DNA of 64,000 bases from Aeromonas rivipollensis (GTDB taxonomy: Bacteria > Pseudomonadota > Gammaproteobacteria > Enterobacterales > Aeromonadaceae): contig NZ_CP149130.1 of assembly GCF_037811135.1 (NCBI RefSeq), positions 3,406,501 to 3,470,500 of the forward strand, read 5' to 3'. A program made the translations under genes and the position numbers. Shown one piece after another: positions 1-10,170 of the stretch (within the stretch, counting starts at the first letter, position 1; the number at the start of each line of letters is the position of its first letter). The notes under the pieces were generated by a model. It saw only the letters and a program-made list of their open reading frames with translations. It had not been told where the DNA came from and made no database searches.

Positions 1-1248
1 AAAGCCTTCTCCCTCAAGGCCGACAAGGGGGAACTCGGCGAATACAAGGTCACCAGCAGCCAGCAGCTCGGCATTCGCCTGATCAAAGCGGGTCGGGTTG
101 GCATCGCCTATTCGGAATCCCTCGATGAGCTGGCGCTGGATGCCATGCTGCAGGATGCGCTCGATGCCAGCCGCTTCGCCAAGGTGGATGCGGATCAGCG
201 CATCTCGGTGGCGGGCAGCAGGATCAGCACCGACTGCGCCGAGATAAACCAGCCCGACACCACGGCGGTGGAGGAGAAGATAGCCCTGGCCCTGCGCCTC
301 GAATCGGACATACTGGCCCTGCCAGGCGTGACCGGCGCCCCCTACAACGGTTTCTTCGAAGGGGAGAGCCGCCTCTGGCTCGCCAACAGCCGGGGCAGCC
401 TCTGCCAGCACAGTGAATTCAGCGTCGGCTGCTATACCTCGGCGCTGGTGGAGCGGGATGGCCGCCAGTCGATGCACTCGCAAGGGCAGTATGGCCGCCG
501 CTTCGACGAGCTGGACCCGGCCCCCCTCATCGCGCAGATCCATGGGGTAGCCGACGGCCTGCTGCCGGGAGAAGCGGTGCCAAGCGGTCGCTACAGCGTC
601 CTCTTCAGCACCAACTGCTTCGCCAACCTGTTTGGCTGCTTCCAGGGGGCGCTGTCCGGCAAGTGGGCCCAGCAGGGGATCAACCCCTGGCGGGACAAGG
701 TGGGACAAAGCGTGGCCTCCCGCTGGCTCACCCTGGAGAGCCGGGCCTATATGCCGGGGGGCATGCACATCAAGGCGTTCGATGGCGAAGGGGCAGCCAC
801 CTCGGATCTGCTGCTCATTGGCGAGGGGGAGCTCAAGACCCTGCTCCACAACAGCGCCACCGCCCGCCACTTCGGGGTTGCCAGCAACGGCTCGGCCGCT
901 CGCAGCGCCCGCAGCGCTCTCGATGTGACCACCCGCCACCTGGTGTTCGGCACAGGTCCTCACAGCGAGGGCGAGGTGCAGAGCGGCGACTATCTGGAGC
1001 TGGTCAAGCTCGACGGCCTGCATTCGGGGGCCGATGCGGTGAGCGGGGACTTCTCGTTTGGCGCGTCAGGGTTCCTCTGCCGCGATGGGGTACGGCTCCA
1101 GCCGGTGCGCGGCATCACAGTGGCAGGCAACTTCTACCGCCAGCTCGGGGAGCTGGAGGCGGTCGGCAACGTGCTGCACCACAACGATGGCAAGGGCTTC
1201 TATGCGCCGCTTATCCGTTTCGGTGGCTTGAATGTCGCTGGCAAGTGA
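1..1248 (+). CDS. TldD/PmbA-family protein, 5'-truncated by the window edge
   Basis: The reading frame is open from base 1, so the gene starts outside the window; about 415 codons are visible. The protein resembles the TldD/PmbA (TldE) family, whose members act in pairs as cytoplasmic metalloproteases that process peptides and partially unfolded proteins. The visible part would be the C-terminal beta-rich domain, ending in residues GGLNVAGK, similar in style to the PmbA ending. The middle differs enough from E. coli PmbA that I read it as a paralogue rather than PmbA itself, and the HExxxH motif expected only in the TldD partner is not visible. The gene ends with TGA at 1246-1248. An almost identical copy of the last dozen codons follows at 1288-1324, and a strong terminator at 1366-1389. 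The family is fairly certain; the exact member is not. Confidence 0.75.
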   Translation, partial: KAFSLKADKGELGEYKVTSSQQLGIRLIKAGRVGIAYSESLDELALDAMLQDALDASRFAKVDADQRISVAGSRISTDCAEINQPDTTAVEEKIALALRLESDILALPGVTGAPYNGFFEGESRLWLANSRGSLCQHSEFSVGCYTSALVERDGRQSMHSQGQYGRRFDELDPAPLIAQIHGVADGLLPGEAVPSGRYSVLFSTNCFANLFGCFQGALSGKWAQQGINPWRDKVGQSVASRWLTLESRAYMPGGMHIKAFDGEGAATSDLLLIGEGELKTLLHNSATARHFGVASNGSAARSARSALDVTTRHLVFGTGPHSEGEVQSGDYLELVKLDGLHSGADAVSGDFSFGASGFLCRDGVRLQPVRGITVAGNFYRQLGELEAVGNVLHHNDGKGFYAPLIRFGGLNVAGK

Positions 1249-1287
1249 CAACCAAGGGATGACAAGGAGTGCCATGCTCCTCCATCC

Positions 1288-1324
1288 ATCCGTTTCGGTG
1301 GCTTGAATCTCGCTGGCAAGTGAC
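1288..1324 (+). repeat. Second copy of the 3' tail of the TldD/PmbA-like gene
   Basis: These 37 bases repeat 1213-1249 at a period of 75 bp with one mismatch (GTC to CTC, Val to Leu), including the TGA stop. The copy lies beyond the real stop codon, so it is not translated from the gene. The same architecture is seen after pgpA, ribBX and nrdR in this window. Confidence 0.85.
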
Positions 1325-1365
1325 TGTATCTAGTGAGAAACGCAGTTATCTTCCCCATCCAAAAG

Positions 1366-1389
1366 CGGCGCCATCAGGCGCCGTTTTTT
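1366..1389 (+). terminator. Rho-independent terminator of the TldD/PmbA-like gene
   Basis: A 7-bp perfect stem (CGGCGCC/GGCGCCG) with loop ATCA is followed by six T residues. It lies after both the native and the duplicated gene tail, so both would be transcribed. Confidence 0.9.
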
Positions 1390-1443
1390 CATTGATGGCA
1401 CCTCTCATCGCCCACTCCTAACCTCTAAGAACCTGTCTAAGAG

Positions 1444-1554
1444 CTGTCGCGAGAGGCCGTCAGCAAGGTAAAGAGCAGCGCAGGAACCGGAGCGTATAGA
1501 TATACGTGAGGATTCCGAGCAGCGCATGAGCCTTGATCACGATCTCGCAGCAAG
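1444..1554 (+). repeat. Dispersed ~111-bp intergenic repeat, copy R1
   Basis: This element is about 85% identical, by eye, to the reverse complement of 49535-49646. It carries two direct repeats of GAGCAGCGCA (1473-1482 and 1517-1526) around a central dyad CGTATAGATATACG. The second copy keeps the dyad with different bases (TGTAT/ATACA). No long ORF or transposase is associated. It occupies most of the 368-bp gap before the VOC gene. I do not recognise a named repeat family. Confidence 0.75.
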
Positions 1555-1616
1555 ATCGTAGATTGGTTCCAAGAGCCGCCGGTCGCATCGGCCGGAACAT
1601 GCTGGAGAATACGAAG

Positions 1617-1994
1617 ATGGACAACACCCTGGTCTGGGCCGACATTCCGACACGGGATCTGGATCGCGCCATGGACTTCTACTCGGCCCTGCTCGATGTG
1701 CAGGTCACCCCCATACAGGAGGAGGAGATGCGGTTTGCCATGCTGCGCCACGATGGCAACAACGCGGCGGCCTGTCTCGGCCCCATGGACAAATACCACC
1801 AGCCCGGTGGCGCCGGTCCCCTCATCTATCTCTCCCTGGGTGACAGGTTGCAGGAAGCCGAGCAGCTGGTTCCCCGGCTCGGCGGGCGGGTGCTCGAACC
1901 CCTGCACTCCATCGGCAGCGGCCACGGCTCCCGGGTCATCATAGAGGATACCGAAGGCAACTGGCTGGCCCTCTATGCCCCGCCCGCCCCTTGA
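1617..1994 (+). CDS. VOC-superfamily (glyoxalase/bleomycin-resistance fold) protein
   Basis: This 125-residue protein has the single-chain VOC pattern: an opening segment WADIPTRDLDRAMDFYSALL (paired beta-alpha module with the usual tyrosine) and a closing IIEDTEGNWLALYAP, where the glutamate and aspartate are typical of metal-binding VOC repeats. Such proteins are metal-dependent dioxygenases, isomerases or binding proteins of the cytoplasm; the substrate cannot be read from sequence. I chose ATG 1617 because GGAG at 1604-1607 lies 9 bases upstream. An in-frame ATG at 1599 and a longer frame from 1533 have poorer signals, and the latter runs into repeat R1. The gene stands alone between R1 and a bidirectional terminator. 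Confidence 0.8.
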   Translation: MDNTLVWADIPTRDLDRAMDFYSALLDVQVTPIQEEEMRFAMLRHDGNNAAACLGPMDKYHQPGGAGPLIYLSLGDRLQEAEQLVPRLGGRVLEPLHSIGSGHGSRVIIEDTEGNWLALYAPPAP

Positions 1995-2002
1995 GCCACA
2001 TA

Positions 2003-2038
2003 AACAATAACGGCGACCCTGGGGTCGCCGTTATTGTT
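2003..2038. terminator. Bidirectional terminator between VOC gene and L,D-transpeptidase
   Basis: A perfect 17-bp inverted repeat (AACAATAACGGCGACCC and its complement) encloses a two-base centre. The outer arms are A-rich on one side and T-rich on the other, so it can end both converging transcripts. Confidence 0.88.
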
Positions 2039-2060
2039 ACCGAGCGTCTCGCAGAAGCGA

Positions 2061-2987
2061 TCAGGCTTCAGGATTGAGGCGAGTCGGCATGCCGGTACGC
2101 TGTTCCAGCACCTGCTTGACCACATTGGAGTCGCTGTCCATGTGGGCGATGAAGCGGGTGGTGGCCGGGGTCATGGGGAGCGGCACAGAGGCGGTGGAGT
2201 TGAACTCCTCCTCGGTGCGCGACAGCGGCTCGTGCACTTCCATGTAACGACCGCCATCCGGCTCGACCGTGGTCTTGACCGGCTGGTTGACGAACTGGAC
2301 GCGGGTACCGACCGGCACGTTGTCGAACAGGTACTTGATGTCATCGGCGCGCAGACGGACGCAACCGCTGCTCACCCGCAGACCTATGCCGAAGGTGGCG
2401 TTGGTGCCGTGGATGGCATAGAGGTTGCCGATATAAAGGGCGTGCAGGCCCATGGGGTTGTCCGGACCGGCCGGCCAGACCGCGGGCAATGTCTTGCCCT
2501 GGGCGGCGTAGCGGCGACGGATGTTCTCGGTCGGGGTCCAGGTCGGGTTGGCGCGCTTGCGCTCCACCTTGGTGATCCAGTTCTCCGGGGTGTTGACCCC
2601 CAACTGGCCGATGCCGATGGGCAGCACCTGCACCACGTTCTTGCCTTTCGGGTAGTAGTAGAGACGCATCTCCGCCACGTTGATGACGATCCCCTCGCGC
2701 GGCGCATTCGGCAGGATCAGCTGATGCGGAATGGTCAGCTTGCTGCCCGGCGTTGGCAGATAGGGGTCGACGCCCGGGTTCGCTTCCATGATGTTGGTCA
2801 GGCCCAGCTGGAAGTCGGCGGCGATCTGCTCCAGCGGACGGTTGTCTGCGGGCACCACGTATTCCTGGTTCTCACCGATCAGACGGCTGTTGGCGGCTGG
2901 CAGCGCGTATTCAACGGCGGCGGCCTGCTGGCTGACCAGGGTCAGAGTGCAAAAAAGGGCCGAAGCGGCAATGCGAAGGGGATTCAT
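2061..2987 (-). CDS. L,D-transpeptidase (YkuD domain) with LysM-like N-terminal part
   Basis: This periplasmic enzyme of 308 residues probably links peptidoglycan stem peptides, or attaches lipoprotein to them, like YcfS/YbiS/ErfK of E. coli. After a Sec signal peptide ([17 protein letters not shown]...AAA) comes a LysM-like segment ([20 protein letters not shown]...[10 protein letters not shown]...LTIP). It is followed by the YkuD catalytic domain with [20 protein letters not shown], which supplies the catalytic Cys, His and Ser-Gly-Cys motif. ATG 2987 is preceded by AGGA at a good distance; a longer frame to 3035 lacks a signal-peptide start. The gene is monocistronic, with a predicted promoter at 3092-3120. 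Which of the E. coli paralogues is the orthologue is unclear. Confidence 0.88.
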   Translation of the reverse strand: MNPLRIAASALFCTLTLVSQQAAAVEYALPAANSRLIGENQEYVVPADNRPLEQIAADFQLGLTNIMEANPGVDPYLPTPGSKLTIPHQLILPNAPREGIVINVAEMRLYYYPKGKNVVQVLPIGIGQLGVNTPENWITKVERKRANPTWTPTENIRRRYAAQGKTLPAVWPAGPDNPMGLHALYIGNLYAIHGTNATFGIGLRVSSGCVRLRADDIKYLFDNVPVGTRVQFVNQPVKTTVEPDGGRYMEVHEPLSRTEEEFNSTASVPLPMTPATTRFIAHMDSDSNVVKQVLEQRTGMPTRLNPEA

Positions 2988-3091
2988 AAAATTCCTGTAT
3001 GGTTTCCTGTACCTGTTGGCCTGAAGCCGGTTCATCCTCGGTCTGTCCCTTGTCGCGAGTCGCTCTCGCCCGAGGCCAATACCGAGCGCGC

Positions 3092-3120
3092 ATTCTTTCC
3101 CGAGTCGGACAAAATTTCAA
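3092..3120 (-). promoter_or_regulatory. Predicted sigma70 promoter for the L,D-transpeptidase
   Basis: On the minus strand TTGAAA (complement of 3115-3120) and AAGAAT (complement of 3092-3097) are separated by 17 bases. This would give a leader of about 100 nt. Prediction only. Confidence 0.45.
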
Positions 3121-3255
3121 CTTGAAGAGGGGGCTTTTTCGCGGAAAAGATCCATTCTCCCCCCAACAATCGACCGTGTCGGGTGCCTGTCAGCCTAACA
3201 TCGCCAATCTGAGCGCAAAATGAACATGCATCCGACCCGCCACCCTAGCCCCAAA

Positions 3256-3284
3256 TTGCATGATGGCGCCGTCACGAGTACAAT
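3256..3284 (+). promoter_or_regulatory. Predicted sigma70 promoter for trhP-yfhL
   Basis: TTGCAT (3256-3261) and TACAAT (3279-3284) are 17 bases apart. Transcription would start near 3291 and leave a leader of about 150 nt containing the hairpin at 3388-3410. The 455-bp gap 2988-3442 otherwise shows only the oppositely directed promoter and no credible gene. Confidence 0.55.
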
Positions 3285-3387
3285 CTCGCACCCCTTTTAT
3301 CAGGAGTATCGAGTCATCTCGTGCTCTGGGTGTACCTCATCGGGTGGCCGTGCGTCGAGTACGGTCGCACCATGCCGATGACCCTAT

Positions 3388-3410
3388 ACGGCGCCATCAG
3401 GTGGCGCCGT
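3388..3410 (+). other. Perfect hairpin in the trhP leader
   Basis: ACGGCGCCA and TGGCGCCGT form a 9-bp stem with loop TCAGG, 33 bases before the trhP start. No T-run follows, so it is not a standard terminator; it could influence translation or be a remnant of one. Confidence 0.5.
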
Positions 3411-3442
3411 CCTGATTTGCAATCAGACAGAAAGAGTCCAAC

Positions 3443-5054
<1,612 letters not shown>

Positions 5055-5090
5055 TACCGAACCTGCGGGTTACGGACTGCATCATCCAGA

Positions 5091-5126
5091 AATAGAAAAA
5101 GCCGGGCATGCCCGGCTTTTTCTATT
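5091..5126. terminator. Bidirectional terminator after yfhL
   Basis: A near-perfect 36-bp palindrome has core GCCGGGCATGCCCGGC flanked by AATAGAAAAA and TTTTTCTATT. It can end both yfhL and the converging gene at 5141-5533. Confidence 0.93.
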
Positions 5127-5140
5127 GCACTGCAGCCCGG

Positions 5141-5533
5141 TCAGGGCTTGATAAGTTTCTGCAGCGCCTCAAGCTCGCGTTGGGCCTCCAGCAGCTCGGC
5201 CTGGGATGCCTCCAGCTTGGCCTGCTTCTTGGCGATCTTGTCCGGCTTGCCCGAGACCCGGGCGCTCTGCAGATCCGCCAGGCGCTCCTCCACTTCTTGC
5301 TTCTGCTTGGCGACCTTCTCTTGCTGTTCCTCGACGAGGCCGGCATCGGTGCAATGGGTCTCGATGTTGCGCAGGGCCTGCTCCAGACCCGCCACCTGCT
5401 GCGCGTTATCGTGCGCCCGGGCGAAGCTCAACTGCTCAGTCACCGCCTGATGCCTGGCCTTGCAGCCGACGTTTTCACTGCCATAGGCCTGTCCGGCCAA
5501 CAGCAATAATCCTATTCCGGCAATCTTCCACAT
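5141..5533 (-). CDS. DUF1090 (YqjC-like) periplasmic coiled-coil protein
   Basis: This 130-residue protein has a Sec signal peptide (MWKIAGIGLLLLAGQAYG) and a mature part with two cysteines (GCKARH and THCTDAG, likely a disulfide), followed by a long charged helix rich in Glu, Lys and Gln (residues about 65-130) typical of a coiled coil. The pattern fits DUF1090, represented by E. coli YqjC, whose biochemical role is not known to me. The gene is monocistronic and ends against the shared terminator 5091-5126. Confidence 0.78.
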   Translation of the reverse strand: MWKIAGIGLLLLAGQAYGSENVGCKARHQAVTEQLSFARAHDNAQQVAGLEQALRNIETHCTDAGLVEEQQEKVAKQKQEVEERLADLQSARVSGKPDKIAKKQAKLEASQAELLEAQRELEALQKLIKP

Positions 5534-5692
5534 AACGACCTCTTTGCTCTGTCATACTGGATGGCCGCCTATGAGACCTGACTCATCTCCCGAGGTCAAG
5601 GCACAGGGAAAGGGCTACGACAGAGTTTGCACTGGGTCATGCCGCCGCCATGCCGACGACGCTACAATGCCCCTTTCAACCCGGAGAGTCCC

Positions 5693-6046
5693 ATGAAGCA
5701 ACAGATCCTCATCATCGCCAACGGCGCCCCCTATGGCAGCGAGTCCCTGTTCAATGCCCTGCGTCTGGGGATAGCCCTCAACGAGCAGGAAGGCACAACG
5801 CTGACGCTCTTCCTGATGTCAGACGCGGTCGGCGCCGCCCTGGCGGGCCAATCCCCTGCCGAGGGCTACAACCTGCGCCAGATGCTGGAGATCCTGCTGG
5901 CACAGGGCACTGTCATCCGACTGTGCAAGAGCTGCACCGACGCCCGTGGCATCACGGCCCTGCCCCTCATCGAGGGCATCGAAATAGGTACTCTGCCCCT
6001 GCTGGCCCAGTGGACCCTGGCGGCCGACAAGGTGCTGACCTTCTGA
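5693..6046 (+). CDS. ychN: DsrE-family protein YchN
   Basis: This 117-residue cytoplasmic protein is nearly superimposable on E. coli YchN (IIANGAPYGSESLFNALRL, LPLIEGIEIGTLPLLAQWTL, ending ADKVLTF). DsrE-fold proteins form homohexamers and many relay sulfur on a cysteine; here Cys78 and Cys81 (CKSC) are in the position of the conserved pair. The physiological substrate of YchN is not established. GGAGAG sits just before ATG 5693; the longer open frame from 5627 is not homologous. It converges on the MFS gene with only 3 bp between stop codons and no terminator between them. Confidence 0.9.
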   Translation: MKQQILIIANGAPYGSESLFNALRLGIALNEQEGTTLTLFLMSDAVGAALAGQSPAEGYNLRQMLEILLAQGTVIRLCKSCTDARGITALPLIEGIEIGTLPLLAQWTLAADKVLTF

Positions 6047-6049
6047 TCA

Positions 6050-7267
6050 TCAAGATCCGGCACTGACCCGGGCCAGCGCCGGGCGCGGGATCCGGGTGCT
6101 CAAGCCATAGAGCATCAGGATCACCAGGCAGAGCAGTGCCATCAGGGCATAGAGCCAGCCACCTCCCCAGTTGGCCAGGATCCAGCCCCCCAGCAGGGCG
6201 CCGATGGCGACCCCGAGCCCGGACATGGAGGCCGCCCCGAAATAGCTCCCCTTCAGATGACTCGGGGCCATCTGATCGATCAGCACGTTGAGCAAGGGGA
6301 ACAGGATGCACTCGCCGACGCTCAGCAGGATCACCGCCACTATCCAGTGCCACCAGATGGCGGTGTTTCCGAGGGCAAACAGCAGCTGGGCGCCGAGAAA
6401 GAGCGCCACCCCGAGTTGCAGCCGGCGCTTGGTGGGCCAGCGGGCCGTCAGGTGCAACAAGGGGAACTGCAGTATCACTATGGTCAGCGCATTGGTGCTC
6501 ACCAGCCAGCCGATGAGTCGCTCCACCTCAGGGGTGCCGGCTCGGGTCAGGTACTGGATCAGGGGTGACTCGAACTGTACATAGACCAGCATCAGCAGCA
6601 CGTTCGCCAGGGTCAGCAGCAAGAAGCCCCTGTCCTGCCAGAGTACCCGCAACACGGCGCGCATGCCGGGGCCGGCGGCATGGCTTGCCTGACAGGCGGC
6701 CAGCCGAAAGCCGACGAAGAAGATGAAGCCGAGCAGCAGATAGCTGACACTGAGCAGCAGGAAGGTCTCCTGCCGTGCGCTCAGGCCGTAACTGACCCCG
6801 AGCAGGGGGCCTATGGCCGCCCCCAGGTTGAGCAGAAAATAGCGCAGGTGCAGCGCCAGCTCGCGGGCTTTGGGCTCGGCCAGGCTATCGGCCATCAGCG
6901 CCTTGCCCGGTGAGTCGATGAGCCCGTAGGAGAGCCCGCTGCCGATCACCCCCATCGCCAGCCAGATCACCTGATGGGAGAGGCCGAGCAGAGCGACGCT
7001 CAGGGCCGACACCAGGCAGCCAAACAGCAGTATGTTGCGCCTCCCCCACTTGTCCGACAGCCAGCCGCCATAGAAGCTGACCAGGGTGGAGAGGGCCGCC
7101 GTGGCCCCCAGGATGAGGCCGATCAGGGTCGCCGAGAGGCCATAGTCGCGGTAGAGCAGGATGGAGAGAAAGGGCCAGACCATGAAGAAGGTGGTGCGCA
7201 CCATGAAGGTACCCAGGATCACGATCCAGACTAACGGGGGAAACTGCCTGAGATAGGCCCATGACAT
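6050..7267 (-). CDS. Major facilitator superfamily transporter, 12 TM
   Basis: This 405-residue inner-membrane protein has about twelve hydrophobic segments. The loop between TM2 and TM3 carries GGWLSDKWGRRN, the classical MFS motif A (GxLaDrxGrkx). The hydrophilic break near residue 195 separates the two six-helix halves. The general style is that of drug/proton antiporters such as MdtH, but the substrate cannot be assigned. The gene appears monocistronic and its stop lies 3 bp from that of ychN on the other strand. Confidence 0.82.
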   Translation of the reverse strand: MSWAYLRQFPPLVWIVILGTFMVRTTFFMVWPFLSILLYRDYGLSATLIGLILGATAALSTLVSFYGGWLSDKWGRRNILLFGCLVSALSVALLGLSHQVIWLAMGVIGSGLSYGLIDSPGKALMADSLAEPKARELALHLRYFLLNLGAAIGPLLGVSYGLSARQETFLLLSVSYLLLGFIFFVGFRLAACQASHAAGPGMRAVLRVLWQDRGFLLLTLANVLLMLVYVQFESPLIQYLTRAGTPEVERLIGWLVSTNALTIVILQFPLLHLTARWPTKRRLQLGVALFLGAQLLFALGNTAIWWHWIVAVILLSVGECILFPLLNVLIDQMAPSHLKGSYFGAASMSGLGVAIGALLGGWILANWGGGWLYALMALLCLVILMLYGLSTRIPRPALARVSAGS

Positions 7268-7375
7268 GCTGCACTTCCTTTTGACAACGTGACGGCGAGT
7301 CGTCCCTTATAGCAACTGGCGCCAAAAGGAACAAGGCCTCTTCTCCCTGGTCCCCTCAGGCAGACAGACAGGCAC

Positions 7376-7403
7376 AAAAAAGCCGACCCTGAGGTCGGCT
7401 TTT
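7376..7403 (-). terminator. Rho-independent terminator of pnp
   Basis: Stem GCCGACC/GGTCGGC with loop CTGA; on the minus strand it is followed by six T residues. Confidence 0.92.
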
Positions 7404-7418
7404 CACAGAACGGATGCC

Positions 7419-9560
7419 TTATTCTGCAGCCGGCTCTTCGGCAACGGCCACGTCGGCAACCGGGGCGGCGGCTTCGGTCGGTGCATTCGCTTCCTTGATG
7501 GAGAGACGCACGCGGCCCTGACGGTCCACTTCCAGTACCTTCACCTTCACCACGTCACCGATCTTCAGGAAGTCGGCCACGTTCTGCACGCGGGCATCGG
7601 TGATCTGGGAGATGTGTACCAGACCGTCTTTACCCGGCAGGATATTGACGAAGGCGCCGAAATCGGCCAGACGCACAACCTTGCCTTCATAGATGCGGTT
7701 CACTTCGATCTCGGCGGTGATGGCCTCGATGCGACGGATGGCTTCCATGGCGGCTTCGTTGGCAACGGCGGAGATGCGGACGGTACCGTCATCATCCAGC
7801 TCGATGTTGGTGCCTGTCTCTTCGGTCAGGGCACGGATCACGGAACCGCCCTTGCCAATGACATCCTTGATCTTCTCAGGATTGATCTTGATGGTGTGGA
7901 TGCGCGGGGCGAAATCGGAGATCTCGGCACGGGGAGCCTGGATGGCCTCGTCCATGACCTTCAGGATGTGCAGGCGAGCGCCACGGGCTTGCTTGAGGGC
8001 AATCTCCATGATCTCTTTGGTGATGCCTTCGATCTTGATGTCCATCTGCAGCGCGGTGATACCTTCGGTAGTACCGGCCACCTTGAAGTCCATGTCGCCC
8101 AGGTGATCTTCGTCACCCAGGATGTCGGACAGCACGACGAAACCTTCTTCTTCCTTCACCAGACCCATGGCGATACCGGCAACGGAGGCCTTGATCGGCA
8201 CACCCGCGTCCATCAGCGCCAGGGAGGAACCACAGACGGAGGCCATGGAGGAGGAACCGTTGGATTCGGTGATTTCAGACACCACGCGTACCACGTACGG
8301 GAACTCGGCGGCGCTCGGCATCACGGCAGCAACGCCGCGCTTGGCCAAACGACCATGACCGATCTCACGACGCTTGGGGCTGCCCATCATGCCGGTCTCG
8401 CCGACGCAGTACGGCGGGAAGTTGTAGTGCAGCATGAAGCGGTCGGCACGGTGGCCAGACAGCTCGTCGATGTTCTGGGCGTCACGCTCGGTACCCAGGG
8501 TCGCAACCACGATGGCCTGAGTCTCACCACGGGTGAACAGGGCGGAGCCGTGAGCGCGGGGCAGGATGCCGGTGCCGACGGACAGGGCGCGGATCATTTC
8601 CGGATCGCGACCATCGATGCGCGGCTCGCCACGGACCACACGGCCACGGACGATGCGGCTTTCCAGGCTGTGGAACTCTTCGCCGATCTTCTTGGCATCT
8701 TCTTCCACGCCGGAGGCGATGACCTGCTCGACCACGCGAGCCTTGATGGCACCGATGGCGGCGTAACGCACGGCCTTCTCGGTGATGCGATAGGCTTCAC
8801 CCAGTTCGGCAGTGGCCAGCTCGGCAACCTTGGCTTTCAGCGCTTCGTTGACGGCAGGCGGGGTCCAGTCCCACGGCTGGGTACCCACGTCGGCGGCGAA
8901 TTCGTTGATGGCGTTGATCACCACCTGCATCTGCTCATGGCCATAGACCACGGCGCCCAGCATCACCTCTTCGGAGAGGATGGCCGCTTCGGATTCCACC
9001 ATCAGCACGGCGTTGGCGGTACCGGCAACCACCAGGTCCAGATCGCTCTGGGGCAGTTCGGTGGTGGTCGGGTTCAGCACGTACTGACCGTTCATGTAAC
9101 CCACGCGGGCAGCAGCAATCGGGCCGCCGAACGGGATACCGGAGATGGCCAGGGCAGCAGAGGCACCGATCATGGCAACGATGTCGGGGGACACGGCCGG
9201 GTTCACGGACATGACGGTGGCAACCACCTGAACCTCATTGAGGAAGCCTTCCGGGAACAGCGGACGAATAGGACGGTCGATCAGGCGGGAGATGAGGGTC
9301 TCACCTTCGCTCGGACGGCCTTCACGACGGAAGAAACCACCCGGGATACGACCAGCAGCATAGGTACGCTCCTGGTAGTTGACGGTCAGCGGGAAGAAGT
9401 CACGGCCGTGATCGGCCTCTTTCTTGCCAACGACGGTCACAAATACGCAGGTATCGTCCATGCTGACCATGACGGCCGCAGTGGCTTGACGGGCCATCAC
9501 ACCGGTTTCCAGGGTGACGGTGTGTTGACCGTACTGGAATGACTTTACAATAGGATTCAC
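7419..9560 (-). CDS. pnp: Polyribonucleotide nucleotidyltransferase (PNPase)
   Basis: This 713-residue enzyme degrades RNA 3' to 5' by phosphorolysis and is part of the RNA degradosome. The order of domains is canonical: RNase PH-like domain 1 (from about 10), the alpha-helical linker, the catalytic RNase PH-like domain 2 ([16 protein letters not shown], then [19 protein letters not shown]), a KH domain ([20 protein letters not shown], about 560-615), an S1 domain ([20 protein letters not shown], about 625-690) and an Ala/Glu-rich tail. The length equals that of E. coli Pnp. The start is GTG at 9558-9560, preceded by AAGGA. It is downstream of rpsO, as in E. coli, where the leader is an RNase III-dependent autoregulatory target. 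Confidence 0.98.
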   Translation of the reverse strand: MNPIVKSFQYGQHTVTLETGVMARQATAAVMVSMDDTCVFVTVVGKKEADHGRDFFPLTVNYQERTYAAGRIPGGFFRREGRPSEGETLISRLIDRPIRPLFPEGFLNEVQVVATVMSVNPAVSPDIVAMIGASAALAISGIPFGGPIAAARVGYMNGQYVLNPTTTELPQSDLDLVVAGTANAVLMVESEAAILSEEVMLGAVVYGHEQMQVVINAINEFAADVGTQPWDWTPPAVNEALKAKVAELATAELGEAYRITEKAVRYAAIGAIKARVVEQVIASGVEEDAKKIGEEFHSLESRIVRGRVVRGEPRIDGRDPEMIRALSVGTGILPRAHGSALFTRGETQAIVVATLGTERDAQNIDELSGHRADRFMLHYNFPPYCVGETGMMGSPKRREIGHGRLAKRGVAAVMPSAAEFPYVVRVVSEITESNGSSSMASVCGSSLALMDAGVPIKASVAGIAMGLVKEEEGFVVLSDILGDEDHLGDMDFKVAGTTEGITALQMDIKIEGITKEIMEIALKQARGARLHILKVMDEAIQAPRAEISDFAPRIHTIKINPEKIKDVIGKGGSVIRALTEETGTNIELDDDGTVRISAVANEAAMEAIRRIEAITAEIEVNRIYEGKVVRLADFGAFVNILPGKDGLVHISQITDARVQNVADFLKIGDVVKVKVLEVDRQGRVRLSIKEANAPTEAAAPVADVAVAEEPAAE

Positions 9561-9603
9561 GTGAATTTCCTTTTTACAATTTGGCGCTTTAAATTCGCGT
9601 GCA

Positions 9604-9631
9604 AGTATACTTGATTCGCATCAAAAGGTAA
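9604..9631 (-). promoter_or_regulatory. Predicted pnp-proximal promoter
   Basis: On the minus strand TTACCT (complement of 9626-9631) and TATACT (complement of 9604-9609) are 16 bases apart, between the rpsO terminator and pnp. This matches the E. coli arrangement of a second promoter for pnp. Prediction only. Confidence 0.5.
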
Positions 9632-9691
9632 GCGGTGGCACGCATTCTGTGAGGCAGGCAACGGTTTGCCGCGCGATAAAAATGATCCATA

Positions 9692-9721
9692 AAAAAGGGG
9701 AACCTGATGGTTCCCCTTTTT
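9692..9721 (-). terminator. rpsO terminator in the rpsO-pnp intergenic region
   Basis: AAAAAGGGGAACC and GGTTCCCCTTTTT enclose loop TGAT; the arms provide the U-tract on the minus strand. It lies 19 bases after the rpsO stop. Confidence 0.92.
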
Positions 9722-9740
9722 CGCGAAATCTGATGGTCGA

Positions 9741-10010
9741 TTAACGACGCAGACCCAGCTTGGCAATCAGAGCAGCGTAACGCTGAACGTCTTTACGCTT
9801 CAGGTAGTCCAGCAGCTTACGACGCTGGGAAACCATGCGCAGCAGACCGCGACGACCGTGGTGATCCTTGGAGTGCTCCTTGAAGTGACCTTGCAGATGG
9901 TTGATCTGGGCAGTCAGCAGGGCAACCTGCACTTCGGGGGAACCGGTGTCGTTGGCGCAACGAGCGTTGTCAGCAACGATGGAAGCTTTGATCTCAGCAT
10001 TTAGAGACAT
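9741..10010 (-). CDS. rpsO: 30S ribosomal protein S15
   Basis: This 89-residue protein binds 16S rRNA helices 20-22 early in 30S assembly. The sequence is canonical ([39 protein letters not shown], ending AKLGLRR). It has its own predicted promoter at 10080-10108 and a terminator at 9692-9721, and is followed by pnp. In E. coli S15 represses its own translation through a leader pseudoknot; the leader here would be about 60 nt, but I did not establish a pseudoknot. Confidence 0.98.
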   Translation of the reverse strand: MSLNAEIKASIVADNARCANDTGSPEVQVALLTAQINHLQGHFKEHSKDHHGRRGLLRMVSQRRKLLDYLKRKDVQRYAALIAKLGLRR

Positions 10011-10079
10011 GGTATTACTCCAGTAGAGTGTTTAAAGGTTCACAGCCAATCTCTAATTCAGCCGTGAAATGAGGGCCGT

Positions 10080-10108
10080 ATCATAATCGCAGCCGCCCCT
10101 TTTCGCAA
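10080..10108 (-). promoter_or_regulatory. Predicted rpsO promoter
   Basis: On the minus strand TTGCGA (complement of 10103-10108) and TATGAT (complement of 10080-10085) are 17 bases apart, 70 bases upstream of the rpsO ATG. Confidence 0.7.
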
Positions 10109-10132
10109 CGATAAAGAGGGGCAAGCTGCACG

Positions 10133-10156
10133 CGCCCTGGTCGGTGAGCCAGGGCG
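10133..10156 (-). terminator. Hairpin after truB, weak terminator
   Basis: CGCCCTGG and CCAGGGCG form an 8-bp stem with an 8-base loop, 15 bases past the truB stop. No T-run follows, so termination may be partial and rpsO-pnp may receive read-through. Confidence 0.5.
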
Positions 10157-10170
10157 ATAGCGCCAGAGGA

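Noticed and set aside
1437-1925. Minus-strand frames across repeat R1 and the VOC gene
   Set aside because: They run antisense through a repeat and a recognisable VOC gene and have no ribosome-binding site.
7614-9542. 642-codon open frame antisense to pnp
   Set aside because: It mirrors the codon structure of pnp, has a composition (His/Gly/Asp-rich) typical of antisense frames in GC-rich genes, and no ribosome-binding site.
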